Shown here one piece after another: positions 53,101 to 63,419 of a DNA stretch of 64,000 nucleotides (positions are counted from its first letter, which is position 1; each line of letters opens with the position of its first letter). Under the pieces are notes generated by a model. The model worked only from the letters and a program-made list of their open reading frames with translations, did not search any database and was not told the origin of the DNA. The stretch is from Arcuatula senhousia (Eukaryota; Mollusca; Bivalvia; Mytilida; Mytilidae): assembly GCA_963971305.1 (NCBI GenBank), contig OZ020307.1, forward strand, positions 54,867,702 to 54,931,701. Direction: 5' to 3'. The position numbers were made by a program, and so were the translations under genes.

Positions 53101-56100
53101 TATCTGTTGTTGCATTTCAAAAAGTAGGAAAGTGTATCTATACCACACACACACACACACACACACAACAAAACAAATATATATACTTGCAAGTTCTGTT
53201 AATTTTCTGAAATCTAATCCTTTACATGTAATACCTTATAACACACTAGTTGACTGTAATGCCAAAAGTAAGCTATCAAATGAGGCACAGTATGAAACAA
53301 AAAACAAATTGAGAGTAGCCTTTATCTTGGATAATAATAAACACATATCAAGACAATTTGGACTTAAAACCCCCAAAAATTATTTTGATGGCATTTTATG
53401 CAAAAAGATCAAGTAAAACCGTACGTATTACATTTAACCGTCATATGTGCATTATTAGAAAATAAAGGTAATAACAAAACTACCGAACTTGAATGATCAG
53501 TCTCATAGTCCAGAGAAAATGACAAAAACGAATCAGTCATGCCGGAGAATTGGTGGATCGCAATGGACCTGACTTGGCATTTCAAACGAAATGGTGGGTT
53601 AAACCAGGTTTTATGGCGCCAAACCTCCCTCTTCCATTGCGATCTTAGGATCCGGTAATGACCATAGAACACAACATAGTTGTGAGACAAAATATGGATA
53701 TTGAGGTGATCATCTCAGTACAGCAGACCAGTCAAACACTAATTAAAACAATTAACCACCATAAAACCAATGAAGTGTTACATTGACATAGTGATAAAAA
53801 AAATCATATTACAAGCAAGACTACACAGAGCCCATATTTGAAGGGGGAAACCTCAGTATGGGTTTGCGAAAAGGGGAAAATCTAGTATATACTCATTTTT
53901 TCTACCCTATATTATGGGGAAATCTCAGTATATACTGATTCTTCCGGGGGGGGAGATGAGTAGGGGGAAAAACTAGTATGTAACACCGGTACTGCAGACA
54001 TTACAATCAAATGGGTAATACATGGTACAAGATATTTTTTAGGATTGGCAAATCACTGCCCCCAAATACAGAGCATTATAAATCATCACAAACATTAAAT
54101 AAAATATATACATCAAAATAAATTAAGGCTCAGAAAATGAGTAATCTTTAATCATAATAAAGAAATTATAATTATCAAAATATTATCATATATTATTCTG
54201 GGGAAATGGTTTATACCTAAATTGCACAAAGTCAATAAAATCCTCGAACTTCTATGAAATTGTAAAATCAAATTGGTGTTGTGATATGATCAACAACATA
54301 GGGGGATGAACAAACCTAGAAACTTTAAGTTAATCACAAGAGCCTATATAATCTAAATGCATCAAGTCGATTAACTAAGTACCATATAAAATGTGTTGAT
54401 CAAAATATTGTTGTGATATGATCAACTACATATATATAGATAATTACAACCAACCCAACAAAATTTCACAAAAGTTCGTTTAGTGGTTACAGATGACTTG
54501 TGTCCACAAATGTGTGACGGACGGACTTACGGACAAAGACCATTACTTAGTCCCTTAGTCGCGTTGCGGCGGGGAACTAAAGATTTGTCAAATATGTAAA
54601 CAATTGTAGCAAACATAGATTTAAAAAAAAACATACGCCCTTGTTAATGTTATCCAAATCCAAGTTCCTGTAGGTACAGATATCTTTGTGCTTCACAACT
54701 GTGGTGCCATCAAAACTCTTTGAAAATTTGAGATTGATTGCACCATGTTCAATATATTTTGTTGTTATCTAAATTTGGGACAAAATTGAAATAATCTGGA
54801 TAATGGCCCTGTCACTATAACGTTTTAGCCAACGTGTGCCGACGTTTTAGAATACATTTTTACCATGCTGGTGTGCGTTGCGGTAGTTTTGTATAAGTTA
54901 TGAACGAGAACTACGTGAAACAAACACGTTAGCGAACGTCAGCGTGCGTTGGTGAACGTCGAGTGGGTCGCAAAATTTTGAACATGCCGTTTGCCAACGT
55001 GTTAATATCAAATTATTCGAACGTTAGGCATAAGTTAGAAGGACATTGTACACAATCTGGTGTACGCTATGTGGTAGTTGTGTGCACGTTGAAATGCGTT
55101 TGACAAACGTTCAGCTAAATGGAAACGAACGTGTAACGTCAGTCTAACGATAGTCTGTCGCACGTCTAGCGTCAGTCTAACGACCAAGAACCTATTTAAC
55201 GTGTTTGAAACGTGAACAGAGCTCACATAACGTCATTGTAACGAACGAGTAGTGCATCAACCCCAGAATTTCATAAGTAAAATTGATTTGATAGGGGGAA
55301 AGTCAATTTCAAAAGCTTAAAATACTAATTCAAACCTGGAAAAAAATCTATTTACAAAAAAACAATGAACAAAGCCAAAAAAAAATCTTGAATATTACAT
55401 GGATAACTTAGATGGTCTGGAATGGAAAGTGATTCATACATCCGTCGTGCTGGTGGACACTGTTTGGTAGAAAAATAATATTAAGGACATCCGTCATGCT
55501 GTCGGCGGTCATTTAGGATTAGTCAAGTGCTGCAAAAAGGATGCTAGGCAAACTCTACAGACCGGTATTTCTTACATGTTTATACTCACTTGAGATTTTG
55601 AGAGTTTGTTAACAAGCGCATTCATTCCTCTCTGTTTATTATGGACATATCAAAATATAAAAGGAGTATGTTCAGAAAGGGCCAAAAACTCCCTAAATTT
55701 CAAATTCGAGACAGCTACAAAATAATTCTGCTAGAACGGTTATAGGACTCTATACTTTATGAAATGACATAAATTGTGCATGAATTAATTACTTTCGTGT
55801 ACAACAGAGACCTTTAAAGTTAGTGAAATTCTTATAAACTCGTTATTTTTGACATATTTAGCCTCTTTTTCTGTAAAAAATGATGAATATAATGTTTGCC
55901 GCATACTCTGACCAAAATTATTTTTTGGTTAAAATGTTCACTTTTAAGTAATAAATTGATAAACAAAAATCTATGTTGGTCAGAGCATGCGGCCACTTTT
56001 GATTTTGACACAATAGTTGTGAAAAGCGATAAAAAATGGACAAAAAAGATGATTTTCCTATTTTTTCTCATATTTAGGGTGTCATCGAAGGAAACAGCAC

Positions 56101-57353
56101 AATTTTATCACTAGAGAACTATTATATTTGTTAAATATAGGTATTCTGTGAATTATTTTCAATGCATTCATTTAAATTTCTTGAAAATGAAAAATCAGCC
56201 CAATTACAGGGCCAATTATAGGCCTTTGTGAACATAGTCCTTTATATTATTTTTTATTCTTTTAGACTTAGTGCAAAAATCATCACTAATTTAAAAAACG
56301 GCTTTAGAATAATTATACATTCATATTACAAGAACGCCGAAAACTAATATTTTTACAACAAAACTAAATTTTCATGATGTATCTATATTTATTAATTAAT
56401 AAAACAATAGATTTAAGACAGATATATATCTATTTGGGCTATTGTGAAATAATACTACCGTTAGCAAAACTTATAAGTTAGACGAACGTTATTAATTATA
56501 TAATGCGGTCTGAAATCGTCAGACATGCGCTAGGCAATCGTTATGAACGCTGGACAAACGCTATAGTTAAGTTTTGAATGAAAATTATTCGAACGTTCGG
56601 CACACGTTGGCTAAAACGTTATAGTGTGACAGTGCTATGACACTTCACAAATACTTAGAGATACCAATCTCGGACCACGATTGAAAGATCTCGAACACAG
56701 GAAAAAAGCTACGGATGGAAACATCCGTAAACCATCCGTAAATGTACGTATAAAAAAAAGAAAAATCGAGCACACGGACATTTTTATCCGCAAATAATCA
56801 TCCATATTACGGATGGACTGACTCATCCGAATTATATAAAATACCCTTTTTTGTTTTCAAATGGTCAACGTCATTAGCATTAATTTGGGAGGATTTTCTT
56901 GAAAATTTTCTGTGATAATGGTATTTTCACGATAAGAATGAAAAACGGATGAAATACGGATGTTTTACGGATAGGTTGAGCTACGGACGAAAAACGGATG
57001 AAATACGGATGTTTTACGTAAAACATCCATATTTCATCCGGTTTTTATCCTCATCATAAAAATACAATTTTCACAGAAAAAAATTCCAGAAATATTCATC
57101 CGTTAATGTTCATCCGTTTTACGAATAGTTAATTTTGGATGAAAATAAGACGTGCGTGAAATAACCGTTTTACGGATGAAAAACAAAAGATTTACGGATG
57201 AATTAAGGGACAACAGTAAAACATCCGTAGCTATTTTTTCTGTGTGACTTAATAAAGAACTTCATACTTCACCTTTGTATTTTGCTGGAAATGCTATGGG
57301 AATGTCAGGAAGTTCATTTATTGTACAATTCCAACTCTTGTTAAGCGTACATC
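38164..57353 (-). CDS. Single-pass membrane protein with WSC-like ectodomain and tyrosine-motif tail (5' end missing)
   Basis: Exons in transcript order: 57353-57273, 52066-51957, 48981-48876, 48140-48066, 47707-47597, 45650-45414, 44557-44485 and 39133-38164. Every junction agrees in phase (1,0,1,1,1,1,2). The ectodomain has spaced cysteines; GCYNTTG through VLVCSLYCASK and KCKCLESK resembles a WSC domain, a carbohydrate-binding type. Exon 45.5 kb is Thr-rich with N-glycosylation sites, a stalk. Exon 44.5 kb is the transmembrane helix (GLVLAMASLVLVVVFVAI) followed by basic residues. The 970-bp last exon is a cytoplasmic tail with IYSVP, EYNHLDF, EYGYVRQ, DYIDDW and IYSEPE, candidate phosphotyrosine or sorting motifs. 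A receptor or adhesion role is inferred. No signal peptide exon was found. The tail and transmembrane exons are firm; the distal exons less so. Confidence 0.7.
39395..39812 (+). repeat. Inverted repeat, left arm (intron of membrane-protein gene)
   Basis: About 415 bases that recur in reverse complement at 43342-44432. The sequence from GGAGGGGATACGTGGTC to CCCTCAAGCCGG is continuous here, so this arm preserves the empty site of the element inserted in the other arm. Confidence 0.9.
40125..40450 (-). mobile_element. Penelope-like tail fragment
   Basis: GTACTAAAGGGGTATCCG and GTGAACTCAGGTGCTCCGG match the other tails; remnants of the LSDE coding end are visible near 40380-40440. Confidence 0.65.
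40475..40960 (+). repeat. Three tandem units of about 160-185 bp
   Basis: Units share GCTACTACT, GTTCTTGAGATATG and CAAGGTCAAGGT. The array ends in AACGCCGCCGCCAGG and is bracketed by two Penelope-like tail fragments. Confidence 0.75.
40965..41510 (-). mobile_element. Penelope-like tail fragment
   Basis: It starts GTACCAAAGGGGCATCC at about 40980 and reaches back into the coding C-terminus (degraded RACGNYINF-type text near 41350-41400). Confidence 0.7.
41693..41903. mobile_element. MITE with TACTGTAAAC termini, 211 bp
   Basis: Left end TACTGTAAACGTGGCCATTT and right end ATGTTTACAGTA are inverted repeats, and further inside TTTTCGC pairs with GCGAAAA. The end TA may be the target duplication, which would suit a Tc1/mariner-type MITE. 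Confidence 0.75.
42960..43080 (+). repeat. 57-bp tandem duplication
   Basis: Two adjacent units around GATTGGTTTGAGTTACCATA and AACAGAGGTCTG, differing at a few positions. Confidence 0.8.
43342..44432 (-). repeat. Inverted repeat, right arm (split by a MITE)
   Basis: Reverse complement of 39395-39812, interrupted by 43382-44072. The two arms flank a spacer of about 3.5 kb; together they bracket much of the intron between the transmembrane and tail exons. Confidence 0.9.
43382..44072. mobile_element. Harbinger-like MITE, 691 bp, with TAA target duplication
   Basis: The ends are GGTAGTAAGACACAGTT and its inverted partner AAGTGTGTTTTACTACC (15 of 17 match). TAA flanks both sides (43379-43381 and 44073-44075), while the empty site in the left arm has a single TAA (GTTAAGC). 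A 3-bp TWA-type duplication fits the PIF/Harbinger superfamily. No transposase frame, so it is non-autonomous. Confidence 0.85.
45740..45950 (-). mobile_element. Penelope-like tail fragment
   Basis: GATGTACCAAAGGGGCAATC at the 3' end and CCCCGGAAGAGTAAGCAGTT further in. It lies just upstream (minus) of the Thr-rich exon of the membrane-protein gene. Confidence 0.65.
46477..47175. mobile_element. Foldback element, about 700 bp
   Basis: Ends AACTTCCGTTGCCATGGTAACC and GGTTACCATAGCAACGGAAG. The arms pair almost to the centre; ATTATTTCATTGAAAT is matched by ATTTCAATGAAATAAT. No coding. Confidence 0.82.
48290..48650 (+). mobile_element. Penelope-like tail fragment
   Basis: The frame reads IWDFNLSDECRFWFIIG, the C-terminal end, followed by GGAACTGCCTACTCTTCTGG. 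Confidence 0.65.
49425..49690 (+). repeat. R2 repeat
   Basis: Full-length looking: AATAAAGGTAATAACAAAAT at the start, ATGGTGGGTTAAAC in the middle, GGTCCGGTAGTTAC near the end. It abuts a Penelope-like tail. Confidence 0.7.
49690..49978 (+). mobile_element. 3' tail of a Penelope-like element
   Basis: It contains GGAACTGCTTACTCTTCCGG and the shared 3' end CCTTTGGTACC. It abuts the minus-strand copy at 49985, giving a tail-to-tail pair. Confidence 0.7.
49985..51060 (-). mobile_element. Degraded Penelope-like reverse transcriptase
   Basis: Read on the minus strand in several broken frames: MWILKTSKDL, KTFDFSTLYTTLTHEKL, GAPTVLL with a preceding priming loop, FRYIDDVLSVN (YIDD at 50441-50455), YPPELEIKETTEP, YDKRDDFYFKI, SNIPTSPAYGVYISQLIRYA and a C-terminal KKIFLRYQPLVEKF. 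The order is that of a YIDD-type reverse transcriptase, probably Penelope-like; assignment to that class is from memory of the motif set. Frameshifts and stops show it is dead. Confidence 0.8.
53144..53167 (+). repeat. CA microsatellite
   Basis: Uninterrupted CA dinucleotide run of 12 units. Confidence 0.95.
53455..53740 (+). repeat. R2 repeat nested in a larger TIR element
   Basis: Close match to 49425-49690, inserted inside the 52283-53989 element. Confidence 0.7.
54807..56634. mobile_element. 1.8-kb TIR element with AACGT arrays at both ends
   Basis: Ends CCTGTCACTATAACGTTTTA and TAAAACGTTATAGTGTGACA; the inverted match runs more than 35 bases (through CCAACGTGTGCCG). About 450 bases inside the left end and 200 inside the right are crowded with AACGT and ACGTT. 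It contains a nested element at 55660-56243. Confidence 0.82.
55660..56243 (-). mobile_element. AAAGGAGTATGTTCAC element, complete, nested
   Basis: Terminal repeats AAAGGAGTATGTTC and GAACATAGTCCTTT. It is nested in the 54807-56634 element. The minus-strand frame at about 55832-56010 aligns with the 20522 frame (SKVAACSDQHRFLFINLLLK in both). Confidence 0.8.
56696..57247. mobile_element. Small TIR element with an ACGGATG array
   Basis: Ends CACAGGAAAAAAGCTACGG and CCGTAGCTATTTTTTCTGTG. Roughly 13 exact ACGGATG/CATCCGT heptamers in 552 bases, in both orientations. It lies about 60 bases after the previous element and about 25 bases from the 57.3 kb exon. Confidence 0.82.
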
Positions 57354-58024
57354 CTGCAAACAATAAGTATATTTCTTGTATTAGGTTGCTAAGAAAATTC
57401 ATGTGAAAATGATTAGTTAAAAAATATGTTTCAATTTCACATAAATACGAAAAATAAGTCATTAATCTCTCGATTAATACCAGATGCCATTCAGTTCCAA
57501 TAAGGTATTTTCCATTTCCAAATTTTTAGGGTTTTTTTTTTCTTGTACCTATTTAAAATAAAACCATTTCTAGTTTAATGTTTATTTTTCTTACTACTAA
57601 GCATTTACGTGAAAATAAAAATTTAATTTTTCATTTCCAAGTTTACTTTCTTGCTAACATTTTAACATCTTTTAATTCCAACTTGACCAAAATAAATCGT
57701 AATGGTTTTAATGAATTATATGATACAAGTAACATCCTACAACGTTATTCTAAAGCAAACAGGAAATAAGCATTTATTTCCTTGCTATGATTTAGAAAAT
57801 GACAAGTTCCGACTGATATATGAAAGCTCAGGGGGGAAAATGAATTGAAGAAAAGCAATTTAGGACAAGCAACTTGGATGTAGGAAATGTCAAGTTTGAG
57901 ACCATAAAAGTCGTATTAGATATGTCATGTTAGAAGCAAAGAGTGTGTCCTTAAAACTGAATAATGTCCATCTTCAAAATGAAAGACAAATTAGTTGGCG
58001 ATTGTTCTAATTAGTGTACATGTT

Positions 58025-58235
58025 TTGCTGGTTGTTGTACTGAGATGACCACCTCAATATCCAAATTATCGCTCACTGCCTAGTATTTTGTGTTACCACC
58101 GGACCCTAAGATTGCAATGGTTTGCCGCCATAAAATCGGGTTAAGTCCATCATCTTTATTTTTTCTAAATGCTTGTACTTGTTTTGTCTTTTCTCTGCAG
58201 TCTGGGATATTAGAGATTGATCCTCAAAGTTTGGT
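58025..58235 (-). repeat. R2 repeat, reverse orientation
   Basis: Reverse complement of the family, TACTGAGATGACCACCTCAA to ATCCTCAAAGTTTGG. Confidence 0.6.
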
Positions 58236-58994
58236 ACATTTTTGTATTTTTGTTTTTACCTTTTTTCAAATCAGAAATGTTACAGAATTTATGCCATTAC
58301 TGGTCAACTCCCAAACGCCTTAAAAACATTCTTCAGATTTTCAGGAATTCTTTCTTTAATAACATGTAACGTGAATTTGATTGTTTGTTTGTTCATTAAA
58401 CTATTGTGAATTGACATGTTAAGTCCAGTTCTCCTAGATACCTAAATAAAGTTTTTTTCCTGGCTTAAGACAAGTTCGTGTGCAATTGGCCATGGGTTGG
58501 ATTAAAAATGTCTGATTTTGTCCACTGACTGTGGAAGTTTAACACCCGTAACTATACCCATCAGGGTCTGATTTTGTCCAATTTCAGTCTCCCTATTTTA
58601 ATGCGACTCGTGTCACGTACGTGACCATTTTATCTTCTGGGATCTGACAATTAGATTTCATATATTATAAAAACTCTTAATCATATTAAACTAAATATAA
58701 TTTTTTTTTTAATGATAAACTTAAATCTAATTTTACAAGCGTACTTACCTGCGGACGAGAAAAATATTAAAAACTGTCCAAAGATAAGAATACAAGAAAA
58801 ACTAGTTGACATTATAGACACCATGTCTACTAAGATACTTATCATATATAAATGTCATTTTTCAAAAAAAATGATACAATTCCTGTATATCAAATTGATT
58901 TCCTGTAACCTGAATTAGTTGAATGAGGAAACTTTTTCTCGTAATAGCCATAATAGAAACATATTCCGTGTATACAGATAAAAATAAATCAGAC

Positions 58995-59020
58995 CATTCA
59001 TTCATTCATTCATTCATTCA
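58995..59020 (+). repeat. ATTC tetranucleotide microsatellite
   Basis: Six uninterrupted CATT/ATTC units. Confidence 0.95.
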
Positions 59021-59261
59021 ATCAAGTTTGAGGAACATTTTTTTTCTAGTTTCTATGAAAAACTGAGAACTCAATGCCTATATTTGTTTGTTTCTATGGT
59101 AATAATGTGAGAGCACTGTTTGTATTAGAAGCAGAGAAATATCAAACAAAGAAAGTTGATATTCTCAAAGTAAAGAGATACAAATAAAAGACGAGATAGA
59201 ATAGGAAGCACAAATTGGTCCCTTATTTTCTGAAAAATTCTAATCTTTGAAATATTTTAAA

Positions 59262-59543
59262 GTAATTGTAGGCTCTTGCAGTTTAAAGGTCAAGTGTATG
59301 AAATACACATTGCATTTGGGATATTGGATGTTATTGTTTGAGTTTACTATGCTTTCTGAAAGTATCTTTGTGAGTCACAGGTCCGCTTATATATGATTTT
59401 GACAAAACATGTTAAACTTTTAGCTTCTTTAAGCACATTTTGCCACATTGACAAGATTTATCATTTTTCGAACATTCAAACTCAAACAATAACATCCAAT
59501 ATCCCAAATGCAACCTTTAAACTGCAAAAGCCTACAATTACTT
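59262..59543. mobile_element. Foldback MITE, about 280 bp
   Basis: Arms AAAGTAATTGTAGGCTC and AAGCCTACAATTACTTT, continuing through GCAGTTTAAAGGT and GGATATTGGATGTTATTG. A loop of about 100 bases. Confidence 0.82.
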
Positions 59544-59779
59544 TCAATGGCTGACATTGACCAGTGAACAACTTTAACTTTCTCTATAGTTTTTAGTCAT
59601 TATTCTTTAAATATAGAACTATTTGGCATTGATCTCAGTAGACGGTGAGTTGGATTTCTTTTGAGAAAAACAACTTTTGTTAATTTTCCTCCTTAAGTTT
59701 CTGTATTCTTCATATCTTGTTAGGTCATTATAAATTGTCTGATATTTGCCTCATATTGCCTCAATCGTCAACTTTCCTT

Positions 59780-60325
59780 TTTTCTTGTGTAGCAACATTC
59801 TGTCCGCTCCAGCTTATGGAGTTTACGTATCTCAATTGATTAGTTACTCCAGAGAATGCAGGACTTACATCGATTTCCTTAGCAGAACGACACGTCTGAC
59901 GCAAAAAATGCTCACACAGGATTATGTTGCTCCTCGGTTGCTGTCTTCACGCAAGAAATTTTACGGAAGACATCGTGCGCTTATAGACAAATACATATGG
60001 GATTTCGATCTCTCAGATGAAAGCAGATGTTGGTTTGTCATAGGGTTTTGTTTTGTCTTCCTTTACCGGATTTGACGCACTTAATTGACTGTTGGCAACG
60101 CCACGGTTGTGTTATAGCCAGCAGGAACTGCTTACTCTTCCGGAGCACCTAAGTTCACTCTCGTTTGCTACCAGAGTTCGCGTTGTTGATTGACATTCAG
60201 TTATTTTGTGTTTCCATGATTTACATGTTGCCTGTTTTTGTCCCGTTCTTTTTGGTGTTTTCTGGTTTTGTCTGTGCCCTTTCGGACTTTTGACATTCGG
60301 ATACCCCATTGGTACCTCTGCTTCT
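59780..60325 (+). mobile_element. Penelope-like 3' fragment with open C-terminal frame
   Basis: An open frame to 60075 reads SAPAYGVYVSQLISYSREC, then KKFYGRHRALIDKYIW and FDLSDES. The 3' tail ends CCCATTGGTACC at about 60314. It is the best-preserved tail in the window. Confidence 0.78.
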
Positions 60326-60470
60326 TTTTACACCAGGGAAATTATTCCTATAGTATGTGTAAAATTTGGGATTTTGTTTTTTAACATCGGGCGTATACTG
60401 TTATCATAGTAATTGACCTTCTTTAAGTTTATGATCTAAGTATAGAACAAATGTCAAAGACCTGAAGTAC

Positions 60471-60494
60471 CTTTACATCCGTCATAGTGCGTCG
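60471..60494 (-). CDS. Possible upstream microexon of the membrane-protein gene
   Basis: ATATCAG|CG...AAAG|GTACTT encloses 24 bases, phase 1 on both sides, encoding THYDGCK, and would join the 57.3 kb exon (GCTLNKSW) in frame. A longer version reaching 60557 is also open. The match in phase and cysteine content is suggestive only. Confidence 0.25.
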
Positions 60495-60559
60495 CTGATA
60501 TGTGAATGATCACATCTTCTAGTCTTTCCTTATTTTTGTAGTTTTCTATCATGCTTTAA

Positions 60560-61650
60560 ATACAACTAGTTCGTTATTGTCTAAGGTCTATGGTTTTGCG
60601 TTTTGCTTTCGAATTAAGTCGCTAGGAAACGACCATTTAATTTCTATGATAAGGCTATGGATATTTTGTTCATTCCGACTTTTTATTTTCAGAAACATCG
60701 GACCCTTTGTTTTTTTTTCGCGCTTTAATGGGCGCATTTTTTTTTCTAAAATTCAGAATTCACTATAATTTTTTTAACCAAAAACAGCATCATGACTTTC
60801 TTTTAATTCAAAGCACTGTCCTGCCTTTTTATTATATGTTTTTTGGCATCCTGACTAGTCCCTACCCATAAAACTCGCATGGTTGCTCTTTGAAATGCAC
60901 TTACTGCACGATAAAATTCTGCAACGATTTTTTTTCTCGTATTAAACACAACCCTAACATGGCAAAATTCTTTATTGTGAGTTTGTGACAGGAAGTTCAA
61001 TTATGCAGAGCAACAACTATTAAAGTGGTTCGGGGGAGAAACAAAATCCATCAGATTTTTTTCTAATTTTGCAGAATTAAACTTTCATAACTGAACACAT
61101 TGAAAAATGCAAAAATGGGGGGGCACGGGCCTTTCTACAGATTTATAACCTTGCCAAAAGTTCATAAAAAAGTGCGAAAGTAAGTGACCTAAAGATTTGT
61201 TTTTCAATAGATTATAAAGGGAAAACAGTTAATTAGCATCACAGTAAGCTTTTAGTTATATTTTACAAATGACAAGCAATATATACTACCTTTTGAAAAG
61301 CATGAAAAAACTTAAGGTCATCGACCTTCTTTTCTAGATATTTAAGAAAAAATGAAATTTGTCTCCCCTGAAAATAGAACTATTTGGAAAAGGCTCAATT
61401 TCTTTTCAAATTTTATGTTATATCTCGTTCATTAATAATATTTTAAAAAGAATTAAATTTTGCATCTCCTGTGTTATCTTAATTAAATAACTTTGATTCA
61501 AGAAAATTAAGACTAAACATTTTGCACAATGTTAAAAATATGATTGGCTCAGTTTTATACTCCCGACCCACCTTATTATGATCAGATCACTTACGGTGTA
61601 GTTTTTGTTACTGTTCTTTCTTTCATCATTCTCATAATCGACATCAGGTA
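60560..61650. other. Unassigned AT-rich stretch
   Basis: No reading frame, tandem structure or family resemblance found. Confidence 0.4.
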
Positions 61651-61654
61651 AGGG

Positions 61655-61930
61655 CCCAGGATTGTTCAAGGGAAGAAACAAACTCCTTTTTAATACTAAC
61701 GTCAGTCATGGACAAAGATAGCAGACAGTATAAGCTATTTGGACAAATCAACTAGAAAAAGACACTAACGACAAAGACACTTCGAAGAAATCCGAACATA
61801 GCTAAACGGAATCAGCAGCACAAATCCTTTAAAAACAATGTTGAACTCGGATGTTCCAAAAGGGTAAAAGGGTCTTGCTTCTTGCAACACATGCTTTGCA
61901 GTACCAAGATTCTAGGTCAAATCAAAACTC
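61655..61930 (-). mobile_element. Very degraded Penelope-like tail
   Basis: GTTGAACTCGGATGTTCC and AGGGTAAAAGG resemble the common tail, at low identity. Confidence 0.35.
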
Positions 61931-62455
61931 CTCACAGTTCCAGTTCCAGTCCGTAACGGCCCTTGCACTAATCACTGGACCAAGCTTCCTGAGTTCTTTT
62001 GAATTATCTCTTTTGACCCCTACGTTCTAAATTTGAAGCTATGAAAAGTATACTCGGTTTTATAACAAATTGGATTATTTATTTCTAAGAAAAAAATATT
62101 TACAGAAAATGTGATGTTTTAATGGTTAACTATACCAATTTAGAAAAATTATGCAATTAAAAAATTCATCAAAAATCTTGATGGAATTCATACAAGCCTG
62201 TAGCAGTGGGATAATCCTGACCTATTTTTGTCGGGAAGGATAAGCCTACGGCAAAGGAGTTTGGGTCAAATCCAGTAAGGAAGATAATCGAACAAGCAAA
62301 CGTTTCTTCTTAGATTTGCGTTACTTACAACACACAGTTGCATTTTTTATGAACTTGAAATACGGTTATTTACAATTCAACTGCAGGGCTAGCCAGAAAA
62401 TTGACGACTTGGTCAGTTTGCACTGATCTACGTGCCTGCAACGCTTGTTTAGGGT

Positions 62456-62635
62456 GTATTGGGATATGGGATATTCACACATTTTCTTAGTGGGATACGG
62501 GATATTTGAGACAAAACTTACTGGGATATGGGTTTTTTTGTCAATTTTATTTACAGGGATATGGGATACTGGAAAAACACTTTTTGGGATACAGGTTATT
62601 TGATGAAAAATTTATGGGGATATGGGATATTGGTA
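62456..62635 (+). repeat. Degenerate minisatellite, about 32 bp, six units
   Basis: Each unit begins TGGGATATGGGATATT or a variant, separated by T/A-rich filler. Confidence 0.8.
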
Positions 62636-62999
62636 CCCCCCATAACAAGTCCCACTCTTATCGGAGTATTTCTTTGTGTCGTCTATATGATCATCTCTGT
62701 ATGGCATTTGAGTTATATAAAACTATATATTAAGTCCTTATAAAGTACAAAAAAGTATGCAAATTGTACGATAATAAAACAAAATGAAAAAGCATCATAT
62801 ATTTAGAATTTTGATGCCATTTTTGTAATTGGCAAGATCAGATTAAAACTCAATAGGAACAGAAAACAAAACAAGATGACACGAAAGTATATGATGTTAC
62901 CAAACTCAGTCCCCCGATTGTTACATGTAGCATTACATTAAAATTTAACCTTAAAAATCGCTTTCAGATACTCAGCTTAAGATGATCAATGGAATCTGA

Positions 63000-63375
63000 T
63001 CTCACAGCTGTACAATGAAAGTGCTGAAAAGATCCTCGGGTATAAGAAACGTGACAAAAAAGAATAGATATAAACAAGTGGCCACAACAACTGCCATAGA
63101 AGAAAGAAAAATATACAAGAAATTTACCAGGCGAGCTCCGAACAAATCAAGCAAAGGAAAAGGGATCTGTGTAGAGAGAAGGACAAGAAGGACAAGACCA
63201 AGGCAAGGGCGGATATAAGGAAATGGATGACATAGCTTTGGAGGGAGAAGAAGTAGCATAAAAAACAGATTGAGTGACTTATACCAACTTACAAGACAAA
63301 TTAGCAACATCAGAAGGAACAAGTCCGCTGAAGTAAGATCTAAAGAAAATGGTGATACAGCTCATAACAATTAAA
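63000..63375 (+). mobile_element. Degraded LINE fragment (endonuclease-RT linker)
   Basis: Across shifted frames: KILGYKKRDKKE, LCREKDKKDKTKARADIRKW and QLTRQISNIRRNKSAEV, the pattern of the region between endonuclease and reverse transcriptase in another LINE clade (RTE-like or similar). Many frameshifts; no catalytic motifs present. It is distinct from the 34-37.8 kb LINE. Confidence 0.6.
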
Positions 63376-63419
63376 TGCAGTTGGTGATAACATATGTGTT
63401 ATGGTCTCATGTTCATATC

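Larger units (their letters stand above)
52283..53989. mobile_element. 1.7-kb TIR element with C/G-run subterminal repeats
   Basis: TIRs start CCGGTGTTACATA and agree at 25 of 26 positions. Beside each end are several copies of a 30-35 base unit TTTTCCCCC...CTAGTATATACT, inverted between ends. An R2 repeat and a CA microsatellite lie inside. No transposase frame. Confidence 0.78.
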
